This document shows positions 45,822-55,024 of a stretch of 64,000 nucleotides of DNA, one piece after another. This stretch comes from Paenibacillus luteus (lineage in GTDB: Bacteria > Bacillota > Bacilli > Paenibacillales > Paenibacillaceae): the NCBI RefSeq assembly GCF_006542765.1, contig NZ_SKCD01000028.1, positions 1-64,000 on the forward strand, in the 5' to 3' direction. The number at the start of each line of letters is the position of its first letter. Position 1 is the first letter of the stretch. The position numbers and the translations under genes are program-made. The notes under the pieces were generated by a model, which ran no database searches, was not told the origin of the DNA, and saw only the letters and a list, made by a program, of their open reading frames with translations.

Positions 45822-46484
45822 GTGGGTCAAAAGGTAAATCCAATAGGCTTCCGGGTCGGAGTTATCCGTGATTGGGAATCCAAATGGTTCGCGGGCAAAG
45901 ATTTCGGCGATCTTCTTATGGAAGACGTTAGAATCCGTGAATACTTGAAAAACAAGCTGAAAGACGCAGCAGTTTCTCACATCGAGATCGAACGTGCAGC
46001 TAACCGCGTGAACGTTACGATTCAAACTGCTAAACCGGGTATGGTTATCGGTAAAGGCGGCTCCGAGGTTGAAAACCTACGTACTGAGCTTGGTAAAATC
46101 ACTAAGGGCAAAAAAGTACACATCAACATCTCTGAAATCAAACATGCTGATCTTGACGCTATTCTTGTAGCTGAAAGCATCGCACAACAACTTGAGCGTC
46201 GTGTATCTTTCCGTCGCGCATTGAAGCAAGCAATTCAACGCTCCATGCGTTCAGGTGCTAAAGGGATCAAAACTGCTGTTAGCGGTCGTCTCGGTGGCGC
46301 GGAAATCGCACGTTCGGAAGGCTATAGCGAAGGAACAGTACCTCTTCATACAATACGCGCTGATATCGATTACGGCACGGCTGAAGCGGCTACAACATAC
46401 GGCCTAATTGGCGTGAAAGTATGGATCTATCGCGGCGAAGTCCTTCCGGTTAAGAAGAAAGCTCCCCAGGAAGGAGGCAACTAA
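45822..46484 (+). CDS. rpsC: 30S ribosomal protein S3
   Basis: A 220-residue mRNA-entry protein with a KH domain (GMVIGKGGSEVE). GTG 45822 follows AGGAGGG and gives GQKVNPIGFRVG, the family start; an upstream start inside rplV is rejected. Confidence 0.96.
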   Translation: MGQKVNPIGFRVGVIRDWESKWFAGKDFGDLLMEDVRIREYLKNKLKDAAVSHIEIERAANRVNVTIQTAKPGMVIGKGGSEVENLRTELGKITKGKKVHINISEIKHADLDAILVAESIAQQLERRVSFRRALKQAIQRSMRSGAKGIKTAVSGRLGGAEIARSEGYSEGTVPLHTIRADIDYGTAEAATTYGLIGVKVWIYRGEVLPVKKKAPQEGGN

Positions 46485-46486
46485 TC

Positions 46487-46921
46487 ATGTTGGTACCTAA
46501 ACGTGTCAAACACCGCAAACAACAACGCGGTCATATGAAGGGTCGCGCTAAAGGCGGCACTACAGTAGCATTCGGCGAATTTGGTCTTCAAGCTCTTGAG
46601 CCTTCATGGATCACTAACCGTCAGATCGAAGCGGCTCGTATTGCAATGACTCGCTACATCAAACGTGGTGGTAAAGTTTGGATCAAAATTTTCCCTGCAA
46701 AACCAATTACTCAAAAGCCTCTTGAAGTGCGTATGGGTAGTGGTAAAGGTAACGTTGAGAAATGGGTAGCCGTAGTTAAACCAGGTAAAATCCTGTTTGA
46801 ACTTGCTGGTGTATCCGAAGAAACCGCTCGTGAAGCGATGCGTCTTGCGGCTCATAAATTGCCAATCAAGACTAAATTCGTGAAACGTGAAGAAGTGGGT
46901 GGTGAAGCAAATGAAAGCTAG
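46487..46921 (+). CDS. rplP: 50S ribosomal protein L16
   Basis: A 144-residue protein near the A-site tRNA elbow. MLVPKRVKHRKQQRG start and VRMGSGKGNVEKWVAVV core. The ribosome binding site GGAGG lies within the end of rpsC; overlaps rpmC by 11 bases. Confidence 0.97.
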   Translation: MLVPKRVKHRKQQRGHMKGRAKGGTTVAFGEFGLQALEPSWITNRQIEAARIAMTRYIKRGGKVWIKIFPAKPITQKPLEVRMGSGKGNVEKWVAVVKPGKILFELAGVSEETAREAMRLAAHKLPIKTKFVKREEVGGEANES

Positions 46922-47111
46922 TGAATTTAGAAACCTAACCTCTGCTGAGCTTGAACAACAGGTCGCTGGTTTTAAAGAAGAGCTTTTCAATCTTCGTTTC
47001 CAACTGGCTACTGGCCAATTGGATAACCCGACTCGGATCCGTGATGTGCGTAAAGGAATCGCTCGTGCTAAAACGATTTTGCGTGAAAGAGAACTCGGCA
47101 TTAGCAGCTAG
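46911..47111 (+). CDS. rpmC: 50S ribosomal protein L29
   Basis: A 66-residue two-helix protein near the tunnel exit. MKASEFRNLTSAELEQQ start; ATG 46911 lies inside the rplP end with GGTGGTGAAG before it, so translation is probably coupled. Confidence 0.95.
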   Translation: MKASEFRNLTSAELEQQVAGFKEELFNLRFQLATGQLDNPTRIRDVRKGIARAKTILRERELGISS

Positions 47112-47164
47112 TCAATACCCTTACATGATTGCATAAACACGGCTGGAGGAAGGAGGAAGAACAC

Positions 47165-47428
47165 ATGAGCGATCGCAATGCCCGTAAAGTTCTAATTGGC
47201 AAAGTGGTAAGCGACAAGATGGACAAAACAATCGTAGTTGCTATTGAGACTTACAAAAAACACGATTTGTACCATAAACGCATTAAAGTAACGAAAAAAT
47301 TTAAAGCGCACGATGAGAATGGCCAAGCGAAGATTGGCGACATCGTGAAAATCATGGAGACTCGTCCGCTATCGAAAGACAAACGCTTCAGACTTGTAGA
47401 AGTTGTTGAAGTTGCTGTCGTTATCTAA
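47165..47428 (+). CDS. rpsQ: 30S ribosomal protein S17
   Basis: An 87-residue OB-fold primary rRNA-binding protein. GKVVSDKMDKTIVVAIE core. ATG 47165 has GGAGGAAG upstream; the frame from 47129 includes that site and is rejected. Confidence 0.96.
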   Translation: MSDRNARKVLIGKVVSDKMDKTIVVAIETYKKHDLYHKRIKVTKKFKAHDENGQAKIGDIVKIMETRPLSKDKRFRLVEVVEVAVVI

Positions 47429-47475
47429 TGAGCGTATGAAGTGTCTGAGCATTTTTCCGGAAGGAGGACGTTGAA

Positions 47476-47844
47476 ATGATTCAACCATTTTCGCGCTTAG
47501 CAGTTGCTGACAACTCCGGCGCAAAACAATTGATGTGTATCCGTGTACTTGGCGGGACGGGACGTCGCGTTGGTCACATCGGCGATTTGATCGTTTGCTC
47601 AGTAAAACAAGCAACACCAGGCGGCGTTGTCAAAAAGGGTGACGTTGTAAAAGCGGTTATCGTTCGTACAAAGCGTTCGGTTCGTCGTAAAGACGGTTCT
47701 TACATCGCATTTGACGAAAACGCAGCAGTTATCGTTAAAGAAGATAAAAGCCCACGTGGTACTCGTATCTTTGGACCTGTTGCCCGTGAACTTCGCGATA
47801 AAGATTTCATGAAAATCGTATCGCTAGCACCAGAAGTAATCTAA
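47476..47844 (+). CDS. rplN: 50S ribosomal protein L14
   Basis: A 122-residue protein at the subunit interface (bridge B8), and the docking site of the silencing factor RsfS. MIQPFSRLAVADNSGAKQ start is complete. Confidence 0.97.
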   Translation: MIQPFSRLAVADNSGAKQLMCIRVLGGTGRRVGHIGDLIVCSVKQATPGGVVKKGDVVKAVIVRTKRSVRRKDGSYIAFDENAAVIVKEDKSPRGTRIFGPVARELRDKDFMKIVSLAPEVI

Positions 47845-47890
47845 CAACCTATATAAGCTTGAAAGCACAAGCGTGCAGGAGGTGTAACTC

Positions 47891-48244
47891 ATGCCAAGGC
47901 TGAAAAAAGTACTCGAATCCCATAACAATAAATTGCACGTGAAAAAAGACGACACGGTTATCGTCATTACCGGTAAAGACAAAGGTAAGAAGGGCCGCGT
48001 TATCGCTGCGTACCCGCGTGAAAACCGCGTACTCGTAGAAGGTGTTAACACTGTTAAGAAACATACTCGTCCATCGCAAGCTAATCCACAGGGCGGTATT
48101 ATCGAACAAGAAGCGCCAATTCACGTATCAAACGTTATGCATATCGATCCGAAAAGCGGTAAAGTAACACGTATCGGATACAAAGTGCTAGACAACGGCA
48201 AGAAAGTCCGGATCGCGAAACGTTCTGGAGAAGTAATCGACTAA
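47891..48244 (+). CDS. rplX: 50S ribosomal protein L24
   Basis: A 117-residue assembly-initiator protein with a KOW motif (KDDTVIVITGKDKGKKG). ATG with GCAGGAGGTG. Slightly longer than the E. coli form, as in other Bacillota. Confidence 0.96.
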   Translation: MPRLKKVLESHNNKLHVKKDDTVIVITGKDKGKKGRVIAAYPRENRVLVEGVNTVKKHTRPSQANPQGGIIEQEAPIHVSNVMHIDPKSGKVTRIGYKVLDNGKKVRIAKRSGEVID

Positions 48245-48275
48245 TCGTTACGGTAGGAAAGGAGGTCCATGATCA

Positions 48276-48818
48276 ATGGCAGCAAGATTGAAAGGTCGTT
48301 TCTTAAACGAAATAACTCCTGCTCTTATGCAGAAGTTCAACTATACGTCTGTTATGCAAGTGCCGAAAATTGAGAAGGTAGTTATCAACATGGGGGTAGG
48401 CGAAGCGGTTTCCAATTCGAAAATCCTTGATGTAGCAGTTGAAGAACTACGTATCATTTCCGGTCAAAAACCAGTCGTTACTCGTGCGAAGAAGTCTATT
48501 GCAGGCTTTAAACTTCGTGAGAACATGCCAATCGGGGTTAAAGTTACATTGCGCGGCGAGCGCATGTACCATTTCCTTGACAAATTGTTCAACATTTCTC
48601 TTCCGCGTGTACGTGACTTCCGCGGTGTATCGAACAAAGCTTTCGACGGCCGTGGTAACTATACGCTTGGCTTGAAAGAGCAATTGATATTCCCAGAGAT
48701 CGAGTACGACAAAGTCGATAAAGTGCGCGGTATGGACATCGTCATCGTCACGACGGCAAAAACGGACGAAGAATCTCGTGAACTGCTGACCCAAATGGGC
48801 ATGCCGTTTACGAAGTAA
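48276..48818 (+). CDS. rplE: 50S ribosomal protein L5
   Basis: A 180-residue central-protuberance protein that contacts 5S rRNA and P-site tRNA. VPKIEKVVINMGVGEA core. Confidence 0.97.
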   Translation: MAARLKGRFLNEITPALMQKFNYTSVMQVPKIEKVVINMGVGEAVSNSKILDVAVEELRIISGQKPVVTRAKKSIAGFKLRENMPIGVKVTLRGERMYHFLDKLFNISLPRVRDFRGVSNKAFDGRGNYTLGLKEQLIFPEIEYDKVDKVRGMDIVIVTTAKTDEESRELLTQMGMPFTK

Positions 48819-48844
48819 TCCACTTTTAGGAGGTGTAATACCCA

Positions 48845-49030
48845 GTGGCAAAAACTTCGATGAAAGTGAAGCAACAACGCACACCGAAATTTAAAGTGCG
48901 TGCATATACGCGCTGTGAGCGTTGCGGCCGTCCGCATTCTGTTTTGCAAAAGTTTAAAATTTGCCGGATTTGTTTCCGTGAGTTAGCACATAAGGGCCAG
49001 ATTCCTGGCGTTAAAAAAGCAAGCTGGTAA
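48845..49030 (+). CDS. rpsN: 30S ribosomal protein S14, zinc-binding form
   Basis: A 61-residue type Z S14 with two zinc pairs, CERCG and CRICF. This is the housekeeping zinc form; a zinc-free paralogue would be elsewhere. GTG start with AGGAGGTG upstream. Confidence 0.96.
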   Translation: MAKTSMKVKQQRTPKFKVRAYTRCERCGRPHSVLQKFKICRICFRELAHKGQIPGVKKASW

Positions 49031-49060
49031 TCAGCCTAGTTTGGGAAGGAGGTTAACACA

Positions 49061-49459
49061 ATGGTTATGTCTGATCCGGTTGCAGATATGTTGACGCGCA
49101 TTCGCAATGCGAACGTGGTTCGTCACGAAACCGTGGAAATGCCCGCTTCGAAAATGAAGAAGCAAATCGCTGAGATTTTGAAGCGCGAGGGTTTTATCCG
49201 CGACGCTGAATATATCGAAGACAACAAACAAGGGATTATCCGTATTTTCTTGAAATACGGCCCTAACCAAGAGCGCGTTATTACTGGCTTGAAACGTATT
49301 TCGAAACCAGGCCTTCGCGTTTATACACAATCAACTGAAATCCCCCGTGTACTCGGTGGACTTGGAATTGCAATTATTTCCACTTCCAAAGGGATTATGA
49401 CTGATAAAGAAGCTCGCCAAGTTAAATCTGGCGGCGAAGTAGTTTGCTACGTTTGGTAA
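49061..49459 (+). CDS. rpsH: 30S ribosomal protein S8
   Basis: A 132-residue central-domain assembly protein; the E. coli homologue represses the spc operon. MVMSDPVADMLTRIRNA start and GIAIISTSKGIMTDKEAR core. ATG 49061 after GGAGG. Confidence 0.97.
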   Translation: MVMSDPVADMLTRIRNANVVRHETVEMPASKMKKQIAEILKREGFIRDAEYIEDNKQGIIRIFLKYGPNQERVITGLKRISKPGLRVYTQSTEIPRVLGGLGIAIISTSKGIMTDKEARQVKSGGEVVCYVW

Positions 49460-49490
49460 GTAACAAGTCACAAAGATAGGAGGTGTAACA

Positions 49491-50033
49491 ATGTCCCGTA
49501 TTGGTCGCAAACCAATCCAAGTGCCTAACGGCGTAACAATCAACTTGGACAACACAGTTATTACTGTAAAAGGACCGAAAGGAACACTTTCGCGCGAAAT
49601 TCACAAAGAAATGAAAGTGAATGTAACGGAAACTGAAATCCTAGTAGAACGTCCTTCCGATAATAAATTGCATCGCTCGTTGCACGGTACTACTCGCAGC
49701 ATCATCGCTAACATGGTGAGCGGCGTTACAGAAGGCTTCTCCAAAAACTTGGAGCTAGTCGGCGTAGGTTACCGTGCAAGCAAAACTGGTGACAAAATCA
49801 CACTTAACGTTGGTTACTCTCACCCAGTTGAGATCACTCCAGATAGCGGCATCGAGTTCGACGTGCCTGCGAACACTAAGATTACTGTTCGCGGTATCGA
49901 TAAAGAGCTTGTTGGCGCAACTGCAGCGAAAATTCGTTCCGTACGTGAACCAGAACCGTATAAAGGTAAAGGTATCAAGTATGAAGGCGAACGTATCATC
50001 CGTAAAGAAGGTAAAGCTGGTAAGAAAAAATAA
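49491..50033 (+). CDS. rplF: 50S ribosomal protein L6
   Basis: A 180-residue protein near the sarcin-ricin loop, with two similar domains and the C-terminal PEPYKGKGIKYEGE signature. Confidence 0.97.
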   Translation: MSRIGRKPIQVPNGVTINLDNTVITVKGPKGTLSREIHKEMKVNVTETEILVERPSDNKLHRSLHGTTRSIIANMVSGVTEGFSKNLELVGVGYRASKTGDKITLNVGYSHPVEITPDSGIEFDVPANTKITVRGIDKELVGATAAKIRSVREPEPYKGKGIKYEGERIIRKEGKAGKKK

Positions 50034-50093
50034 GCAAACGGTCCGTTTGCTTAAGATAGCGTCTTAAGGCTGAAAGAAAGGAGTGAACTTTGT

Positions 50094-50462
50094 ATGATTA
50101 CGAAAGGCGACAAAAACAAGGCTCGTCTGAAAAGACACCTTCGTGTTCGTAAAAAAATTAACGGTACAGTTGCACGTCCGCGTCTATCTGTATTCCGTTC
50201 CTCCAAGCATATTTATGCTCAATTGATCGACGATGTTTCAGGCGTAACAATCGTTTCTGCATCCACACAGGATAAAGAATTGGCTGAAGCAATTGGCAAC
50301 GGTGGCAACATCGATGCAGCGAGCAAAGTCGGAGAATTGATTGCGAAACGCGCTCAAGCTAAGGGTGTATCCCAAGTAGTATTTGATCGCGGCGGTTACT
50401 TGTATCACGGCAGAATTCAGGCACTTGCTACAGCAGCTCGCGAAGCTGGCCTAGAATTCTAA
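50094..50462 (+). CDS. rplR: 50S ribosomal protein L18
   Basis: A 122-residue 5S rRNA-binding protein. RPRLSVFRSSKHIYAQ and the C-terminal VVFDRGGYLYHGR cores. Basic N-terminus. Confidence 0.97.
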   Translation: MITKGDKNKARLKRHLRVRKKINGTVARPRLSVFRSSKHIYAQLIDDVSGVTIVSASTQDKELAEAIGNGGNIDAASKVGELIAKRAQAKGVSQVVFDRGGYLYHGRIQALATAAREAGLEF

Positions 50463-50492
50463 TCGACTTTATTTATAAGGAGGTTAAACGAC

Positions 50493-50990
50493 TTGCGTGT
50501 AGATCCAAATACGTTAGAACTGACTGAAAAAGTTGTTAATATCAATCGCGTATCTAAAGTTGTAAAAGGCGGACGCCGTTTCAGCTTTAGTGCACTTGTA
50601 GTAGTCGGCGACGGTAAAGGCTACGTTGGCGCAGGGATCGGTAAAGCAGGCGAAGTACCTGATGCAATCCGCAAAGGTATCGAAGATGCTAAGAAAAACC
50701 TGATCCATGTTCCAATCGTTGGCACGACTATCCCTCACCTTGTTCTCGGACATTTCGGCGCAGGTGAAGTTCTTCTGAAGCCAGCTTCCGAAGGTACTGG
50801 CGTTATCGCTGGCGGCCCGGTTCGTGCGGTTCTCGAACTTGCTGGTGTCGGCGACATCTTGACGAAATCGCTAGGTTCTTCGAACTCCATGAATATGGTT
50901 AACGCAACGCTTGAAGGTCTTTCCCGTCTTAAACGCGTGGAAGAAGTTGCAAAGCTACGTGGAAAAACAGTCGAAGAGCTGTTACGCTAA
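50493..50990 (+). CDS. rpsE: 30S ribosomal protein S5
   Basis: A 165-residue protein on the decoding side, with dsRBD-like N-terminus (KVVKGGRRFSFSALVVVGD) and GSSNSMNMVNATLEGL end. The spectinomycin loop shows no deletion. TTG start with AAGGAGG upstream. Confidence 0.96.
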   Translation: MRVDPNTLELTEKVVNINRVSKVVKGGRRFSFSALVVVGDGKGYVGAGIGKAGEVPDAIRKGIEDAKKNLIHVPIVGTTIPHLVLGHFGAGEVLLKPASEGTGVIAGGPVRAVLELAGVGDILTKSLGSSNSMNMVNATLEGLSRLKRVEEVAKLRGKTVEELLR

Positions 50991-51003
50991 GGAGGGAAAT
51001 AAG

Positions 51004-51189
51004 ATGGCAAAATTGCAAATCACCCTCGTTCGCAGTTTAATCGGTCGCAACGAGAAACAACGTGCAACGGTTGAATCTTTCGGTCTAAAGAAGATTCGTC
51101 AGGCAGTTGTTTTGAACGACAGCCCAGCTGTCCGCGGCATGGTTAACACTGTTAGTCACTTGGTAAAAGTAGAAGAAGTACAAGAATAG
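51004..51189 (+). CDS. rpmD: 50S ribosomal protein L30
   Basis: A 61-residue protein. MAKLQITLVRSLIGRNEKQ start. ATG 51004 with GGAGGG; longer in-frame reading starts inside rpsE and is rejected. Confidence 0.96.
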   Translation: MAKLQITLVRSLIGRNEKQRATVESFGLKKIRQAVVLNDSPAVRGMVNTVSHLVKVEEVQE

Positions 51190-51228
51190 ACTGTAGTTCC
51201 AAGAAATAAATAAGGAGGTGCACGAACG

Positions 51229-51669
51229 ATGAAATTGCATGAGCTAGCACCAGCACCGGGCTCAACCCAAGCGCCAAAGCGCAAAGGTCGCGGTATCGGT
51301 TCCGGTAACGGTAAAACGGCCGGTAAAGGTCACAAAGGTCAAAACGCTCGTTCCGGCGGCGGCGTTCGTCCTGGTTTCGAGGGCGGACAAAATCCTTTGT
51401 ATCGTCGAGTGCCGAAACGTGGATTTAATAACCCGTTCCGCAAAGAGTACGCGATTGTCAACATTGAAGAACTAAATGCGTTTGCAGCAGGAACTGAAGT
51501 CACTCCAGAAGTTCTCATCGAGACTGGGATCGTAAAGAACCCGCTCGCAGGAATTAAAATTTTGGGTAATGGTGAAGTTAGCGTTACACTTACTGTAAAA
51601 GCAAACAAGTTCTCTCAATCTGCGGTAGAGAAAATCCAGGCTGCCGGCGGTAAAACCGAGGTGATCTAA
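51229..51669 (+). CDS. rplO: 50S ribosomal protein L15
   Basis: A 146-residue protein with the glycine-rich GRGIGSGNGKTAGKGHKGQ region at 20-40. Stop abuts the secY start. Confidence 0.97.
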   Translation: MKLHELAPAPGSTQAPKRKGRGIGSGNGKTAGKGHKGQNARSGGGVRPGFEGGQNPLYRRVPKRGFNNPFRKEYAIVNIEELNAFAAGTEVTPEVLIETGIVKNPLAGIKILGNGEVSVTLTVKANKFSQSAVEKIQAAGGKTEVI

Positions 51670-52971
51670 TTGTTCAAGACCGTGTCCAACATTTGGAAAG
51701 TGGCGGATCTTCGTACAAGGATCCTCTTCACCCTTTTCATCCTATTGATTTACCGTATCGGCTCTTTCATCCCGGTACCCGATGTAAACAAAGATGTGTT
51801 CAAGCAGGTTGATGCAGCCGGTGCGGATCTGTTCGGCTTGCTTAACACGTTTTCCGGCGGTGCTTTGTTCCAGTTCTCTATCTTCGCAATCGGAATTACG
51901 CCATACATTACAGCGTCGATTATCGTACAGCTGTTATCGATGGACGTTATTCCTAAATTTGCGGAGTGGGCAAAGGAAGGCGAGAACGGTAAACGTAAAC
52001 TCGCACAAATCACTCGTTACGGTACGATTGGCCTCGGTTTGATCCAAGGTTTTGCAACAGCAATCGGCTTTAACCGTCAATACGGCTATGAAATGATTGT
52101 TGGCGCAACTTTCGTCGATTACTTGCTTATTGCCATCATCTTGACTGCAGGTACTGCATTCCTGATGTGGCTTGGTGAGCAAATTACGGAAAAAGGAATT
52201 GGAAATGGTATTTCCATTCTTATCTTTGCAGCAATTGCAGCTGGTATTCCTGGACACGTTCGTACGATCATCGAAACGAAGTTCGTAGGTGCCCAAGATC
52301 AACTGTTCTTGAACATCATCAGTATGGTGCTGGTTCTGATTGCGATTATCGCGATCATCGTCGGTGTTATATTCGTACAACAAGGTATTCGTAAAATTCC
52401 GGTTCAATATGCTAAACGTGTAGTTGGACGGAAAATGTACGGTGGACAATCGACACACATTCCGATGAAAGTGAACGGCGCAGGCGTTATTCCGGTCATT
52501 TTCGCGGTTTCACTTATCATGTTCCCGATTACGATTGCTCAGTTCTGGGCTACCCAGCCTTGGGCAAACTGGATCATTAAAAATATGAGCTATGACCAGC
52601 CGCTAGGTATGGTATTGTACGTATTGTTAATCATCGGGTTTACCTTCTTCTACACTTTCGTACAGATTAATCCGGTTCAAATGGCTGATCAAATGAAGAA
52701 AAACGGTGGATATATTCCTGGTATTCGCCCAGGCAAGCCAACATCAGCATACCTAACACGCGTTATGTCGCGTATTACGTTGAGTGGTGCGATCTTCCTG
52801 GCGGTTATCTCAGTCATTCCGGTATTCTTCGGGTCACTTGCTGGATTACCTAAGTCAGTGCAGCTAGGCGGCACTTCATTGCTAATCGTTATCGGTGTTG
52901 CACTGGATACGATGAAACAAATTGAGAGCCAGTTGATCAAACGCCATTACAAAGGGTTTATCAATAAATAA
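51670..52971 (+). CDS. secY: Preprotein translocase subunit SecY
   Basis: A 433-residue ten-span channel protein. SFIPVPDVN plug region, PYITASIIVQL lateral gate and the loop GIRPGKPTSAYL are present. The TTG start immediately follows the rplO stop, and its ribosome binding site is inside rplO, indicating coupling. Confidence 0.96.
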   Translation: MFKTVSNIWKVADLRTRILFTLFILLIYRIGSFIPVPDVNKDVFKQVDAAGADLFGLLNTFSGGALFQFSIFAIGITPYITASIIVQLLSMDVIPKFAEWAKEGENGKRKLAQITRYGTIGLGLIQGFATAIGFNRQYGYEMIVGATFVDYLLIAIILTAGTAFLMWLGEQITEKGIGNGISILIFAAIAAGIPGHVRTIIETKFVGAQDQLFLNIISMVLVLIAIIAIIVGVIFVQQGIRKIPVQYAKRVVGRKMYGGQSTHIPMKVNGAGVIPVIFAVSLIMFPITIAQFWATQPWANWIIKNMSYDQPLGMVLYVLLIIGFTFFYTFVQINPVQMADQMKKNGGYIPGIRPGKPTSAYLTRVMSRITLSGAIFLAVISVIPVFFGSLAGLPKSVQLGGTSLLIVIGVALDTMKQIESQLIKRHYKGFINK

Positions 52972-52972
52972 C

Positions 52973-53037
52973 AATAGGTTCTGACCGGGCTTCCGCGATC
53001 GTCAATCAGCGTTCCGCGGCAGCCCGCCCGAGCCTAT
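52973..53037 (+). other. Structured spacer between secY and adk
   Basis: AATAGG pairs with CCTATT at the outer ends, and CGGGCT-CCGCG with CGCGG-AGCCCG inside. There is no T run, so it is more likely an RNA processing or stability element than a terminator. Confidence 0.6.
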
Positions 53038-53061
53038 TGTGCTTAAAGCGAGGAACTCAGC

Positions 53062-53712
53062 ATGAACATTTTATTCATGGGCCCTCCGGGAGCCGGTAAA
53101 GGTACGCAAGCTGAACGGATCGTAGAAGAGTTCGGTATTCCCCATATTTCCACTGGTGATGCATTCCGCCTCGCTATGAAACAAGGAACCGCGCTTGGAA
53201 TCAAAGCGAAAGAGTATGTCGACCAAGGCTTGCTCGTTCCCGATGAGATCACGAACGGTATTGTTAAGGAAAGACTAGAACTTGATGATTGCAAAAATGG
53301 TTTCTTGCTCGACGGGTTTCCACGCACATTGCAGCAAGCTGAAGCACTGGATGTTATGCTTGCCGAGCTCGGTCGCAGTATTGACCATGTTGTTAATTTA
53401 AAGGTTGACCGCAGTTTGCTGCTTGCCCGTTTGACGGGTAGACGCATATCGAAAACGACTGGTACGACTTATCATGTAATCTTTAATCCCCCTAAGGTCG
53501 AAGGTATTTGCGACAAAGACGGCGGAGAATTGTATCAACGTTCCGATGATACAGAGGAAAAGGTAGGCACTCGTCTGGATGAGTATTCTTCCAAGACAGC
53601 CCCTCTACTCGATTACTACAGTGCTAAAGGACTCCTTCGCGAAGTCGACGGCGAGAAGGACATTGATGTTGTAACATCAGACATCATTTCCTGCTTGCGA
53701 GGTTCATTGTAA
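53062..53712 (+). CDS. adk: Adenylate kinase
   Basis: A 216-residue enzyme that balances AMP, ADP and ATP. P-loop GPPGAGKGTQ at the start, LDGFPRT core, and the LID domain. In the LID, the four-cysteine zinc site of Bacillus is not present; only one Cys (GICDKDGGELYQR) is visible, so this form appears to lack that zinc. Stop overlaps map (TAATG). Confidence 0.96.
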   Translation: MNILFMGPPGAGKGTQAERIVEEFGIPHISTGDAFRLAMKQGTALGIKAKEYVDQGLLVPDEITNGIVKERLELDDCKNGFLLDGFPRTLQQAEALDVMLAELGRSIDHVVNLKVDRSLLLARLTGRRISKTTGTTYHVIFNPPKVEGICDKDGGELYQRSDDTEEKVGTRLDEYSSKTAPLLDYYSAKGLLREVDGEKDIDVVTSDIISCLRGSL

Positions 53713-54476
53713 TGATTATCTGCAAATCCGAATCGGAGCTGCGATATATGAGGGAAGCTGGTCGCATTGTTGCGGAAACGCATCGATTGATGGCGGAAGC
53801 TGTGAAACCAGGCATCACTACTCGTGAGCTTGACCAAATCGCTGAAACGTTCATTAAGAGTCAAAATGCGATTCCTTCCTTCAAAGGTTACAATGGTTTC
53901 CCCTCCAGCATTTGCGCTTCTGTAAATGATGAACTGGTGCACGGCTTCCCTGGGTCACGCAAGTTGAACGAAGGCGACATTATTAGTATCGATATCGGTG
54001 CGCAGTATGAAGGCTATCATGGCGACTCGGCTTGGACCTATGCGGTTGGAGCTGTAACGCCTGAGGTTCAAAGGCTGCTGGATGTAACGGAAGCATCGCT
54101 TTATGCGGGGCTAGCGCTCATCAAACCGGATATTAGACTCTATACAATCTCGCACGCTATTCAGAAGGTAATTGAAGATGCAGGATTCTCCGTAGTAAGG
54201 GAATACGTAGGGCACGGAATCGGCGCGGACCTCCATGAGGAACCACAAATACCGAACTACGGCATACCTGACCGCGGCCCGCGTCTGAAGACCGGAATGG
54301 TGCTTGCAATCGAACCAATGGTTAATATCGGTGAACGATATGTCCGTACGCTAGAAGACAATTGGACGGTTGTAACGGAAGACAGTTCATGGTGTGCTCA
54401 TTTTGAGCATACAGTAGCTGTTACAGAGGACGGCTTTGAAATATTGACCATTTTGCCGCAGCAGCCGGAGGTTTGA
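53712..54476 (+). CDS. map: Methionine aminopeptidase type I
   Basis: A 254-residue metalloenzyme that removes the initiator Met. Metal ligands lie in DIISIDIGAQYEGYHGD, GHGIGADLHE, and the later Glu in AIEPMVNIG and HFEHTVAV. Start overlaps adk stop. Confidence 0.96.
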   Translation: MIICKSESELRYMREAGRIVAETHRLMAEAVKPGITTRELDQIAETFIKSQNAIPSFKGYNGFPSSICASVNDELVHGFPGSRKLNEGDIISIDIGAQYEGYHGDSAWTYAVGAVTPEVQRLLDVTEASLYAGLALIKPDIRLYTISHAIQKVIEDAGFSVVREYVGHGIGADLHEEPQIPNYGIPDRGPRLKTGMVLAIEPMVNIGERYVRTLEDNWTVVTEDSSWCAHFEHTVAVTEDGFEILTILPQQPEV

Positions 54477-54478
54477 CG

Positions 54479-54760
54479 ATGGATGCTCGTCCCCAGATTG
54501 GTCAGTTCGTCAAAGTACTTCGCGGTAAAGATGAGGATAGCTTTGCGGTTATTCTTGCGATCGTCGACGAGCGATTCGTCATGATTGCGGATGGCAACAA
54601 ACGCCGATTCGATGGGCCGAAGAAAAAGAACGTTCTACATCTCGAGTTACAGTCTGCAATTAGTCCGGAGGTTTCAAGCAGCATGCATGAAACCGGCAGG
54701 GTGACCAACGCAAAGTTACGTTATGCAATTCAGAAGTTTGTAAATGCGAAAGGAGAATGA
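54479..54760 (+). CDS. KOW-domain RNA-binding protein
   Basis: A 93-residue protein with a KOW-like beta-barrel (IGQFVKVLRGKDEDSFAVILAI) resembling L14e. Homologous small genes occupy the map-infA interval in other Bacillota (B. subtilis ybzG). ATG 54479 follows GGAGG by 8 bp. Function unknown; ribosome or RNA association is inferred only from context and fold. Confidence 0.8.
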   Translation: MDARPQIGQFVKVLRGKDEDSFAVILAIVDERFVMIADGNKRRFDGPKKKNVLHLELQSAISPEVSSSMHETGRVTNAKLRYAIQKFVNAKGE

Positions 54761-54763
54761 CGG

Positions 54764-54979
54764 TTGGCTAAGGAAGACATCATTGAGGTCGAAGGTACGG
54801 TCATAGAGCCGTTGCCGAATGCCACGTTCAAGGTGGAGCTGGAGAACGGTCATCAAATTCTCGCACATGTTTCCGGTAAGCTCAGAATGCACTTTATTCG
54901 CATCCTGACAGGAGACAAGGTGGTTATACAGTTATCGCCTTATGATTTATCAAAAGGGCGCATCACCTATCGTAAGTAA
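54764..54979 (+). CDS. infA: Translation initiation factor IF-1
   Basis: A 71-residue OB-fold factor. EDIIEVEGTVIEPLPNATFKV and the RGRITYR-like end (SKGRITYRK). TTG start with AAAGGAG upstream. Confidence 0.96.
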   Translation: MAKEDIIEVEGTVIEPLPNATFKVELENGHQILAHVSGKLRMHFIRILTGDKVVIQLSPYDLSKGRITYRK

Positions 54980-55024
54980 GCTGAAATAGCGGCTTGGTTG
55001 CGAAAGATTCGGGAGGTAATCACA

